Assembly (NCBI GenBank): GCA_017456805.1
Contig: JAFTIQ010000034.1
Span: 146,622 to 210,621, forward strand
Reading direction: 5' to 3'
Length of the DNA: 64,000 nucleotides
Source of the DNA: Lentisphaeria bacterium
GTDB lineage: Bacteria; Verrucomicrobiota; Lentisphaeria; Victivallales; UBA1829
The stretch's first letter is position 1. Every line of letters begins with the position of its first letter. Under the pieces are notes generated by a model. It searched no databases. It was not told the origin of the DNA and was given only the letters and a program-made list of their open reading frames with translations. A program made the position numbers and the translations under genes. Of this stretch, positions 9,174-17,411 are shown one piece after another.

Positions 9174-9477
9174 TTTTTTTTGCCCGTATTTCATACATTT
9201 GCCCCACGCATATAACAAAACAATCTATAACAAAACAAACCCTTTACTCACCGCAAGCAGCCGCAAGTGAACGGCGAATCCCCTTAAATCCCGCTGTGCC
9301 GAAGTTCACGCAAAACACCCCTTTCTGAAATGTGCTCACGCATGCGCGCGCGAAAAAAGTCAAGGATTTTTTTTCAAAAAAAATAAAATTTTTCAAAAAA
9401 ATAATATTTGAAAAATCTGATTGGAAATATTATATTTGAAACTATTATATTAAAAAAATCTCAACATGGAGAAAACT
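9174..9477 (+). promoter_or_regulatory. 304-base leader region before the HpcH/HpaI aldolase, with an inverted repeat
   Basis: There is no gene here. The first half is unremarkable apart from an alternating CGCATGCGCGCGCG tract near 9340. The second half is very AT-rich and holds the inverted repeat TTTCAAA (9391-9397) / TTTGAAA (9407-9413), followed by further TTTGAAA and TATATT-like boxes up to 9450. It could contain an operator and promoter for the aldolase, but nothing decisive can be seen. Confidence 0.35.
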
Positions 9478-10230
9478 ATGGGAAACCGTTTTTTCAAGAA
9501 CATCGCTGAAAAGAAAATCTCTCTCGGATGCGTCGTCACACTGTCCGATTTGACCGTCAGTGAACTTGCCGGAGATTGCGGAATGGATTTCGTCTGGATC
9601 GATGCGGAACATGCTCCGCATACCATCGACGGTGTCATGAAACATCTGATTGCCGTTCGCGGAACCGGCTGCGCAGGCCTTGTCCGTGTCCGCGCCAATG
9701 AACCGATGCTGATCAAACCTTACCTTGATCTTGCGCCCGATGGTGTAATCATCCCTATGGTCAATACTGCTGAACAGGCACGGGCGGCGGTTGCGGCATG
9801 CCGTTATCCGCTTACCGGGATCCGTGGCTGCGGTGTCCGCAGAGCAACTCATTACGGTGCAGATGATTTCTTTGAATACAGAGATGCCTCTGAGACAAAA
9901 CCGCTGGTCATTATTCAAATCGAACATATTGAAGCGGTCAAAAATCTGGATGCGATCCTTGATGTTCTCGGGATCGGAAGCATCTGTATCGGTCCCTGTG
10001 ACCTCTCCGGAAGTATGGGAATCCTGAATCAGATGAACGATCCGGAACTGAACAAAGTCATTGATGAAGTCTGTGCCAAAGTCAAGAAAAAAGGCTTGCT
10101 TCTGGGAACCGCCGCCGGAGATTTCCCCCGTTGGCGGGATCGTGGTGTTGATTGGTTTACCGGCATCAGTGACTGGGGTGCAATGGCGGCAGGGATCCGT
10201 GCGTGGAAAAAATCCTGCGAAGACGCTTGA
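9478..10230 (+). CDS. HpcH/HpaI family aldolase (class II pyruvate aldolase)
   Basis: 250 residues. A TIM-barrel metal-dependent aldolase of the family that includes HpaI and 2-keto-3-deoxy-L-rhamnonate aldolase. Visible signatures are FVWIDAEHAPHT near the N-terminus, GVIIPMVNTAEQARAAVAA, the metal-ligand Glu in IIQIEHIEAV, and the ligand Asp in IGPCDLSGSMG. The reaction is reversible cleavage of a 2-keto-3-deoxy sugar acid to pyruvate and an aldehyde. ATG 9478 is preferred because GGAG lies six bases upstream; ATG 9466 lacks a ribosome site. It is a lone gene after the tRNA, so the substrate is open. Confidence 0.88.
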   Translation: MGNRFFKNIAEKKISLGCVVTLSDLTVSELAGDCGMDFVWIDAEHAPHTIDGVMKHLIAVRGTGCAGLVRVRANEPMLIKPYLDLAPDGVIIPMVNTAEQARAAVAACRYPLTGIRGCGVRRATHYGADDFFEYRDASETKPLVIIQIEHIEAVKNLDAILDVLGIGSICIGPCDLSGSMGILNQMNDPELNKVIDEVCAKVKKKGLLLGTAAGDFPRWRDRGVDWFTGISDWGAMAAGIRAWKKSCEDA

Positions 10231-10390
10231 TTTGTTTGAAAAGGCAACTTCAGTCTTTCAGGAAGATCCCGAAGTTGGAACCGACTACACGTTCATAACG
10301 TAATCTGCTATGGCGGCGAAGAGAAGACTTTTTCTTCTTTTTATTCCGGTGTTGAATATATTCTGCGGGGACATTCGATTTCCTATTCTA

Positions 10391-10504
10391 TCAAAAAAAT
10401 ACTGTTTTTACTGCGTTTTTAACTTGTTCGTTGATGGAAATACGCAATTCATTTTCTTGCAACAGAAAATTCACAATTCCAAAGCAAGGTTCCGATAATT
10501 GCAT
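10391..10504 (-). CDS. Possible 37-codon small gene
   Basis: This is an open frame of 37 codons starting at ATG 10504 with AAGGA three to four bases upstream, encoding a peptide beginning MQLSEPCFGIVNFLLQENEL. It lies in a 439-base gap between the aldolase gene and the terminator of the next operon. The composition is protein-like, but the spacing is short and no homologue is recognised. It may be a remnant or chance. The rest of the gap (10231-10390 and 10505-10551) shows nothing. Confidence 0.22.
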   Translation of the reverse strand: MQLSEPCFGIVNFLLQENELRISINEQVKNAVKTVFF

Positions 10505-10551
10505 ATTTCCTTTTTCATTTTCAACAATTTATCTCCTGCCGGAAATTACTA

Positions 10552-10602
10552 TAAAAAAACAATAGCTGCAAACCGTGAAAATGTTCGGTTTACAGCTATT
10601 GT
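10552..10602 (-). terminator. Intrinsic terminator of the LacI-led operon
   Basis: Seventeen-base arms (10559-10575 and 10586-10602, one mismatch) form a hairpin. On the minus strand it is followed by a run of seven T (10552-10558). It lies 68 bases after the stop of the last operon gene. Confidence 0.85.
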
Positions 10603-10669
10603 ACAAATCAGGTTCTCACACAGGCTGTCCTTTTCCATTAGGATGCAGTATGAAATCAGATAAGACTTT

Positions 10670-11473
10670 TCAGTCTTCAACAGTAATTTTAATATTTCTG
10701 ATCTGAACAGCTTTCTGCTTTGCAAAATCTCTGTAATTCAAAAGAAACAGGGGTTTTGCATATTTGGTGCCGATCCACCATTTTTTGAAATCCATAGCGG
10801 CAGGATCTGTGCCTGTGATCGTACAACTGACCTTGATCCACTCACTGGAAAGTTTTTTTGCATCCAAAGCAGAATACATGTATGGTCCTCCGATATGAAA
10901 TCTTACTTGAGAGCCGGCAGGATAATCTTTCGGCAACGGTTTTTTCAAAGTGATTTCAACAATTCCGTCGGGGAGATCTTTTTCCGCAGCAAGCGCAATT
11001 CCGGAAGTATTCGGCAGATCGCTCAGATCTTTTTTGGCATCAAACACAATATGATATCCGCGGTAGACCGGTTTGATCCACCGTCTGGGTTTCCGGATCT
11101 TCAATTTGGTTGCCCCTGCCTTTGCATCTTCCGTCAATGTTGTAAGACTTCCAACTTCCTGCCGGACATAGATCGGTTCGAGAATGATTTTATCGGAATC
11201 CTGCTGCTGGAATCCGGCATAAACCATTGTATCAATGGAATCTTCTCTTGCCCGTATTTCAAAGCTCAAAGTGATTTTTTTCCCGGGATCGACCTTGAAG
11301 GATTTTGCCGTGGTGATATCTTGTTTTCCTGCGAATTCAAGAACTCCGTCCGGCAGAACTTTGATGACAGCCTTCTTTTCCCAGTCCGCCGGAGTATTAT
11401 ATGTATAAACTTCTGCGGCGAAAGCAGTTACTGAAACAAAGGCGCACATCAACAATGTGTTCATTTTCTTCAT
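10670..11473 (-). CDS. Secreted protein of unknown function, probable carbohydrate-binding-like
   Basis: 267 residues. A signal peptide is clear: MKKMNTLLMCAFVSVTAFAA with an A-F-A-type cleavage site near residue 19. The mature part has many alternating beta-strand patterns (KKITLSFEIRARED, VEITLKKPLPKDYPAGSQV, WIKVSCTITGTD) and ends in VQIRNIKITVED, the layout of a jelly-roll module like carbohydrate-binding domains. No catalytic motif is seen. It is the last gene of the LacI-led operon, 224 bases after the 1295-residue enzyme gene, with a terminator behind it. The context suggests binding or processing of the same extracellular glycan. Confidence 0.75.
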   Translation of the reverse strand: MKKMNTLLMCAFVSVTAFAAEVYTYNTPADWEKKAVIKVLPDGVLEFAGKQDITTAKSFKVDPGKKITLSFEIRAREDSIDTMVYAGFQQQDSDKIILEPIYVRQEVGSLTTLTEDAKAGATKLKIRKPRRWIKPVYRGYHIVFDAKKDLSDLPNTSGIALAAEKDLPDGIVEITLKKPLPKDYPAGSQVRFHIGGPYMYSALDAKKLSSEWIKVSCTITGTDPAAMDFKKWWIGTKYAKPLFLLNYRDFAKQKAVQIRNIKITVED

Positions 11474-11577
11474 AAAAAATTCTCCTGTTGTAAAAAGGTT
11501 ATTCGAGGTAATTTCAAAAGTCCGGCAAAATTTGGCTGAAAAAAGATTGTTGATGAGTTGGAAATGGTAGTTTGAGC

Positions 11578-11630
11578 GTGGCTACCCAGCTTGTCCTCCG
11601 TAGCTTCAGCGAAGGAGGAAGAGTAACCAC
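11578..11630. repeat. REP-like imperfect palindrome
   Basis: A 53-base imperfect palindrome in the gap between two genes of the LacI-led operon. The outer arms are GTGGCTAC and GTAACCAC; the inner arms are TCCTCCGTAGC and GCGAAGGAGGA around a short TTCA loop. Short palindromes with a TCCTCCGTAGCTTCAGCGAAGGAGGA-like core are, to my knowledge, common dispersed repeats in several bacterial phyla and may be moved by Y1 (RAYT-type) transposases. No transposase lies in this window. It may also stabilise or attenuate the operon mRNA. Confidence 0.6.
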
Positions 11631-11697
11631 AGAAAACGCTCCATTTGCAGATCGCAACAAGAATTTTCTGCCATTTTTGAAAACTTTTGAAATTGCC

Positions 11698-14600
11698 TCA
11701 TTCATAATGCAAAATCCAGGTCCCGTAGTTGGAGACTTCACTGAATCTTTCCCGTAATGGAGCCCAGGCGGTAAGTTCCGGGGCCTGTCCCATTCTTACC
11801 CGACAGACATTGGCTTTTACAATCACCGGAGTTCTCTGCATATTAAATTTGAGAGCATCCACAGGGATTGCAATAAAGATCATGTAGCCGACTCCGGGAA
11901 CAATTTTTCCTTTCGCAATAATATCGGAAGGATCCGCCTGCCGTCCACCAATATAGAGACTGACATTTCCGTTCGGATCTGCCAACACCTGATAGACCTT
12001 GTTGTCCGGACGTTGAATCATAAATTCAAGACGTTCGTTTCTGACGACTTCGGAAGAGGAGTTGATAATAGGCGGACGCCCCGGTTCAGATGCAATGGCA
12101 GCAAGATAAACATACTCATAGTCATGAGCCAGGAACGCCTTTGTTTTTCCGTAAAGAACAACATCCTGCCGCGTTCCGAGCAATTGCAGACGATCCATGA
12201 CTGCCCAGGAGTTCCATTCTTTCGGATCGATTGCCTGAAGAGAGGCAGGCTTTGCCTTCAGCCGTTTTGAGGTCAACGGTTTCGGAATGACCCGTTTTCC
12301 GGCAACAAGCGGCAGATTCGGTTCCAGAAAGTCATTTGCATCTTTCCTGTTGAAGTCAAGGATCGTTACAGTGATATTCCTGTTGGGAAGAACACGGGTC
12401 ACACCCAAACTCAGAAACACTTTTCCATCCCACTTTGCCGGTGCAAATTTTGTGAGATCCAAAGAAAATACTTTGGATTCCGGAACAGCGATCACTTCTG
12501 CAAGTTCCAGGTGCATATCCGGCGCTTTTTCAGCACCCCACGGGGGATTTTCTGTATTGAATTTCGGAACATAACTTCCCAAACTCAATGTAACACGTTT
12601 GGAGTATTTTCCATCAACAGAATAGTCCAATACAAGACCGATGAAATTCAAATGATCATCTGACAGGCCGTTCAAACGGGGCTTTGCTCCGTCATGGATC
12701 TCCGAGGCAAACGTATTATCAACTTTCAATCGAACCTGACGTGCATTGGAAAATTCCATTCCGGCATAAGTCACAAGATAATGATTTCCGCCCTGACGCC
12801 GTGTCGATCCGGCTTTCAGAATCAGCTTTTCAGGATCTGCAACCGTAACTCCGGGCAGAATGTTCTGCTGTATTCCCGTCACATCCTCGAACCGGTCAAG
12901 AAACAATGCAGTCTTGCTGACCGTTACATCTCCGTGTTTGACATTGACGGATTCCACCGTTTTTTGAGGTTCACTGAAACGGTATGTCATTGGTTTGACA
13001 TCACTTCCGCGTCCATTGCTCAGAATGAACTCAGCAACGATTCTTTCTCCGGCAAAACGGATCTGATATGTTCCATTGACATGCTTTTCAGGGATCCTGA
13101 CCGGCGCGTTCCCGACGTAAATTGTCGCACCGTCACGAACGATTGCCACCGGACGATTCCCGGAAACGTTTATTGTATTTCCCTGAACGTTCACTTCAGG
13201 TTTAACATAAGACATATTTCCGCGGGGAACCCGCTTGTAGGAAAGTGTATGATTTCCAGCGGGGACAGGAACGATCACCCCGGAGACTCCGCCGATATCG
13301 TAAGGCTTGCAAACGACACTTTTTCCGTTCAAAGATACGGATCGGAATTCGAAATCCATATCGATCAGCAAAATTTCTGCATTCCGTTTGAACGAGATTT
13401 GATTTCCCTTCACCCAGCCCTGCCGGTGAAGTGTATAGAAATGATTCATTACCTGATCATCCACAGAAAAAACACCTGCCGGACCTTTTACAATCAGATA
13501 TTGCACCATTTTATTGCTGTCGAGAGATTTTATCATATCCTTAAAAATCCCTTCAGCATTCCCGCTGTAAATCAGTTCCGGCTTTGTGATGGTGCCGCCG
13601 TCAAACCACTGATAGTTCCGATAATTTTCCTTGAGTTCCCTGTCACTCAAAACATAGGCACGATTGGAACTGGAATCGTAACGGAGATTGATTTTATAAA
13701 TATTGATCCGTTCGTTCTTATTCCATTTCAAGGAATTGAGATCAATTTCCACCGGAATATCAGCAGACTTCGCTGCCCGGTTGATGAAACTCAGCAAAAT
13801 ATCATCGGTGCCATAACGCAGCATCGCATGGGATTCCACCTCAATGGAAAAATCCTGTTTCCAGTCGGGAGAATATTTCAAATCAAACGGATGCAGATTT
13901 CCGTTGAGATAACTTGCTCTCATGGGAGGAAGGGTGGCATACGCGATATATTCACTGCTGATCCAGCCGAGAGAAAGAATTCTGTTTACAAAGTCATTGG
14001 AGGGAAGCCAGAACAGCGGGACAGTGCGATTTCCCGGACGATACCGGTTCATCATTCCGATCCCATACGCAACGCCGACCCAATCACGCCAGCGATGCGG
14101 TGCCATTTCATGAGGACTTTCCATATAGTTCAGGTCAGCATACGGGATACCGCTTCCGTTGAAAAAAAGCAGTTTTCCGGCTCTTGAAGCTTCCGCTTTC
14201 AACTGAATCCAGAACTTGACCGTATGATCATCCCGTGTAACAGTATCTCTCTGGAAATTAATGGTGTTTGTCATCTGGGATTCATCAAGATATATCCCGT
14301 TGGAGTTTGTTTTATCAGAAAAATCCATCAGCATCCGGACCAGAAAATCCCGGCATTCCGGATAGTTGAACATTGTCTGATAATTTGTCGTGATTCCGGG
14401 AAACAGAGAATCCACTTTTCCGCATCTATCGAATTTACGGAACCATTCGGGGTGTTCTTTCAGTACAGGGGCATTCTTCTGTGCTGCGATGACAGCACTG
14501 TAATAAATCGGGTAAAAACGTTCCGAAATCTTTAAGGTATTGAGGTAATCGACGACTTCAGATTCAGTGAGATGTCCGCCATGATAAGATGCCAGTCCGT

Positions 14601-15585
14601 TTTCAAACCGATAATCTCCCCAAGCATTCAAAACAGAAGGAAGAATGATGAAATTCGCCTCGTCGATCATGTCTCCCATATACCGCAGATGATCAACGAC
14701 ACCGGGATCCAATACGGCGAACGTATTCTCGAGCCAGGAGGGGCCGGGAGGAATTGCACGGATCGTTTTCATGACTTCTTCATCTTTGCCGAATACCTGG
14801 TCGAAGAACGCAAACAAATTTCCGTCAAAACAGTTGAAACAATCTGTAATGGAAATGGATCCGCCCGCCGGAATATCCAGAGTGCCCAGACCCATACGAT
14901 ATCCGTCCGGCATGTAATAAAGTCTGTCATGATATTCCCGATAATGACCGATTGTGGAATGCCACCAGGGCAAAACAACCGTTTCATTGATCTTTACCCG
15001 ATAATGGGAAAAATTGCTTTTCTTTCCATCAGGATGGATCAGAACCATTCCTTTGGAACTTTGGCGGTACTGCTGGACAGGCGTCGGAACAGTGACTTCC
15101 GGCAAGGGTTTGTAAGGGCCGATATACCCTGCCCCGAGATGCCATAACCCTTTTTTGTAATTTTTCGGGAAGGTACATTCCGTCGAGGGCGTGATATAGC
15201 GTTTGACTTTCCCGGAATTTTTGAATATCATGGTTCTGCGCAAACCGTCATTTTCGATCCGGTAAATTTTTTCGATGGTGATTCCGGGAAGTTTCGGATT
15301 TGTGCAAATATAAGTCAGTGAATTTTCCCCGGAAGTCTTACTGACGACGCGGTCATATTTTTCATAACCGGTAGAATCTCCGGCAGTTTTGCTGAAGAGC
15401 TGATACATGTTTTCAGCACCGGACATAACTGTGGAATGATTTCTTGCCGCAGCAGTAATCCGTTGAATTGCACCGGTTTTGTCATTGAATATAAATGTTC
15501 CGGTTTTACTTTTCAGCGTGGCGGCTGATGTTTCCATCACCGCCATTGCTGTAATAACAAGAAGGATGAGTTTATTCATTTTCAA
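11698..15585 (-). CDS. Large secreted glycoside hydrolase-like protein with C-terminal CBM9-like module
   Basis: 1295 residues with an N-terminal signal peptide (MKMNKLILLVITAMAVMETSA). Residues 25-280 resemble the beta-sandwich that precedes the barrel in GH36/GH31-like enzymes. Residues 290-620 look like a TIM barrel with NSNGIYLDESQMTN and LLFFNGSGIPYADLNYMESPHE, a pattern of acidic residues at strand ends. The middle is made of beta-sandwich domains. The last 180 residues (from about 1110) match the CBM9/DOMON pattern, with LAHDYEYVYLAAIASE and RNERLEFMIQRPDNKVYQVLADPNGNV. The start overlaps the DUF4434 gene by four bases (ATGA). The protein is probably an extracellular or periplasmic glycan-degrading enzyme. 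The exact family cannot be fixed by eye. Confidence 0.8.
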   Translation of the reverse strand: MKMNKLILLVITAMAVMETSAATLKSKTGTFIFNDKTGAIQRITAAARNHSTVMSGAENMYQLFSKTAGDSTGYEKYDRVVSKTSGENSLTYICTNPKLPGITIEKIYRIENDGLRRTMIFKNSGKVKRYITPSTECTFPKNYKKGLWHLGAGYIGPYKPLPEVTVPTPVQQYRQSSKGMVLIHPDGKKSNFSHYRVKINETVVLPWWHSTIGHYREYHDRLYYMPDGYRMGLGTLDIPAGGSISITDCFNCFDGNLFAFFDQVFGKDEEVMKTIRAIPPGPSWLENTFAVLDPGVVDHLRYMGDMIDEANFIILPSVLNAWGDYRFENGLASYHGGHLTESEVVDYLNTLKISERFYPIYYSAVIAAQKNAPVLKEHPEWFRKFDRCGKVDSLFPGITTNYQTMFNYPECRDFLVRMLMDFSDKTNSNGIYLDESQMTNTINFQRDTVTRDDHTVKFWIQLKAEASRAGKLLFFNGSGIPYADLNYMESPHEMAPHRWRDWVGVAYGIGMMNRYRPGNRTVPLFWLPSNDFVNRILSLGWISSEYIAYATLPPMRASYLNGNLHPFDLKYSPDWKQDFSIEVESHAMLRYGTDDILLSFINRAAKSADIPVEIDLNSLKWNKNERINIYKINLRYDSSSNRAYVLSDRELKENYRNYQWFDGGTITKPELIYSGNAEGIFKDMIKSLDSNKMVQYLIVKGPAGVFSVDDQVMNHFYTLHRQGWVKGNQISFKRNAEILLIDMDFEFRSVSLNGKSVVCKPYDIGGVSGVIVPVPAGNHTLSYKRVPRGNMSYVKPEVNVQGNTINVSGNRPVAIVRDGATIYVGNAPVRIPEKHVNGTYQIRFAGERIVAEFILSNGRGSDVKPMTYRFSEPQKTVESVNVKHGDVTVSKTALFLDRFEDVTGIQQNILPGVTVADPEKLILKAGSTRRQGGNHYLVTYAGMEFSNARQVRLKVDNTFASEIHDGAKPRLNGLSDDHLNFIGLVLDYSVDGKYSKRVTLSLGSYVPKFNTENPPWGAEKAPDMHLELAEVIAVPESKVFSLDLTKFAPAKWDGKVFLSLGVTRVLPNRNITVTILDFNRKDANDFLEPNLPLVAGKRVIPKPLTSKRLKAKPASLQAIDPKEWNSWAVMDRLQLLGTRQDVVLYGKTKAFLAHDYEYVYLAAIASEPGRPPIINSSSEVVRNERLEFMIQRPDNKVYQVLADPNGNVSLYIGGRQADPSDIIAKGKIVPGVGYMIFIAIPVDALKFNMQRTPVIVKANVCRVRMGQAPELTAWAPLRERFSEVSNYGTWILHYE

Positions 15586-16526
15586 CTCCTTTTCAACACC
15601 TCTTCACGGTATTCCATATACCGGTCAAATAAACCGTGAGCAGAAGAATACATGGAGTGAGGGCTCATGAAATGGGAGAATTCAAATGTAATCGCTTTTT
15701 CCACTCCGGTTTTTTCCGCAGCTTCCAGTTTCAAACGCATTTTTTCCCACTTGATCGGCAAAAATTTGATCGGCATGTCACGGTCAAAACTTTCGCAGTT
15801 CGTCCAGCTGATCATGCCATACTTATCTGCAAGAGCTTTATTTACCTTGATATAATCTTCCAGTTCATCGTATTCACAATGACCATCCTGGAACGCGACG
15901 ATATCAACGGCGCCCTGCAATGTTGAAAGCACGCGATTCCACAGTCTGTCATGAGCAGTGATATCCAAAGGATTCGCCTGAGCCTTCGAACCGGAAATAT
16001 AGGGGGATATCATCGTGGGAAGTCCCCCTGAGATTTCTTTGACAAAGTTCCCGATGATTCTGTCGTATTCTGTTCTTTCATCCAGAATGTAAAGTTCGCC
16101 GTCACCGATCCCGATTTCATGGTTGAGATACCAGCCCTTGAAGCTCTTGTGATGACCGTATCTCTTCCAGACTTCTTCTGCAACAAATTTACAATCATCG
16201 ACTTCGGACATCAGAGAACCTACGAACCATGCTTTCCGCATGCATCCGCCATCATACAGCCCGAAATAGAAATCAATCGAATACTTGTCAGCCAGACGCA
16301 GGAAGATATCAACCAAATCCAGAGGCGGACGATATGCACCACGTTTTTCCATCAGGTATTCTGAAGGATATGTTATGAAACGCTGATTTCCGCAGCGGAT
16401 CATAATAACCGTATCAATCCCTGCCATTTTCATGGTGGCGAATTCACGATCCCATTCTTTTTCGCCCCAATTCTGGTGGGGAATATCTGCAGTAATTTCA
16501 TCCAAAAAAGTTCCTGTAATCAACAT
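15582..16526 (-). CDS. DUF4434-like TIM-barrel protein (glycosidase-related)
   Basis: 314 residues, no signal peptide. The N-terminus MLITGTFLDEITADIPHQNW and the following stretch with MKMAGIDTVIMIRCG match the DUF4434 pattern of putative glycosyl hydrolases. Later, GWYLNHEIGIGD and YISGSKAQANPLD supply likely active-site acidic residues and ITFEFSHFMSP forms the barrel end. It is translationally coupled to the 1295-residue secreted enzyme and follows the pseudopilin gene by 84 bases. The role in trimming imported oligosaccharides is inferred from the operon. Confidence 0.75.
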   Translation of the reverse strand: MLITGTFLDEITADIPHQNWGEKEWDREFATMKMAGIDTVIMIRCGNQRFITYPSEYLMEKRGAYRPPLDLVDIFLRLADKYSIDFYFGLYDGGCMRKAWFVGSLMSEVDDCKFVAEEVWKRYGHHKSFKGWYLNHEIGIGDGELYILDERTEYDRIIGNFVKEISGGLPTMISPYISGSKAQANPLDITAHDRLWNRVLSTLQGAVDIVAFQDGHCEYDELEDYIKVNKALADKYGMISWTNCESFDRDMPIKFLPIKWEKMRLKLEAAEKTGVEKAITFEFSHFMSPHSMYSSAHGLFDRYMEYREEVLKRS

Positions 16527-16610
16527 AGTAAAAATCGTCCTTTCTCTATCTGCGCCAATTTTAATAATATTGGCTTTTTTGTTGTTGATTTTTTTGCTGT
16601 ACTTGCACCA

Positions 16611-17312
16611 TTATCTGGCAATATTGTAAATTTCAGACAACGGCTTATACCATTTTGCTTCCAGTGCAGCTGAGCGGTTCAGCCAGGGTTCGCTCAATAC
16701 AACGAAATTTTCAGAAACATTTTCCACATGCATGTCGCCCATAAGCAGATTTGTTCTTCCGGCATGACGCAGCATCACTGCGGTATTGCCGCCTTTTCCT
16801 CTTAAAACACAGCTGTATCCCTTCCGACGGTTTTCTGCATCGGTTTTAATGCCTTCTCCAAACAAGGCGGTTCTACCAAGATCTCTGTATATTTTTACGT
16901 TTGTATTTGCCGGATCAGGAAAATAATGAACTAACATGGCATAAGTCCGGTTCAAATAATTTTCTTCCGCGGCATTTTCATCGCCTTCTTTGTAATCAAA
17001 TTTCTCAGATTCTGTGCTGGGACAATAAAACATCTGCCCTTCCGTAGTGGTATTGGACTTGATCAATGTGGAAGCCCAACGATGTCCGTTCTGAACATGA
17101 GGTCCGGGGATGTACCCATTAGTTGAATCCATATACATTGTAGAAAGAAGTCCAATTTGCTTCAAATTCCCCATACAGCTTGCAGCTCTGCCTTTTTCTC
17201 TTGCGTTGTTCAATGCAGGAAGCAGCATACCGGCAAGGATTGCGATAATAGCAATCACAACGAGCAATTCAATCAGTGTAAATGCAGCTTTTCTTGTTTG
17301 GATAGGTTTCAT
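16611..17312 (-). CDS. Prepilin-like (type II secretion-type pseudopilin) protein
   Basis: 233 residues from ATG 17312 (AAGGAGA eight bases upstream; the longer frame from 17378 lacks a ribosome site and adds only a Lys-rich stretch). A short positive leader [10 protein letters not shown] is followed by [18 protein letters not shown], the class III signal that forms a single membrane helix after prepilin peptidase cleavage. Glu at +5 is present; the residue at -1 is Ala rather than Gly. The C-terminal [18 protein letters not shown] is the variant H-X9-DG motif of the DUF1559-like group. Such proteins are abundant in Lentisphaerae and Planctomycetes and often lie beside polysaccharide loci. 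Their job is unknown. Confidence 0.85.
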   Translation of the reverse strand: MKPIQTRKAAFTLIELLVVIAIIAILAGMLLPALNNAREKGRAASCMGNLKQIGLLSTMYMDSTNGYIPGPHVQNGHRWASTLIKSNTTTEGQMFYCPSTESEKFDYKEGDENAAEENYLNRTYAMLVHYFPDPANTNVKIYRDLGRTALFGEGIKTDAENRRKGYSCVLRGKGGNTAVMLRHAGRTNLLMGDMHVENVSENFVVLSEPWLNRSAALEAKWYKPLSEIYNIAR

Positions 17313-17411
17313 TTTCTTCTCCTTTGGTTGTTTTGGGTAGAAACGCTTTTTCTGTTGTTTTTTTTGCTCACGAATCATTCAATCCATTCTACTTTTTGAA
17401 TATATCCTCCT

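Noticed and set aside
9391..9413. TTTCAAA/TTTGAAA as a definite operator
   Set aside because: The flanks are so AT-rich that such an inverted repeat is expected by chance; kept only as a low-confidence note.
12694..14187. 497-codon plus-strand frame inside the 1295-residue enzyme gene
   Set aside because: No ribosome site, no recognisable motif and a composition rich in Arg, His and Cys; it is the antisense shadow of a convincing secreted protein.
16552..16580. GCCAA/TTGGC hairpin with T run between pseudopilin and DUF4434 genes as a terminator
   Set aside because: The T run follows on the plus strand, where there is no gene, so it would not stop the minus-strand operon.
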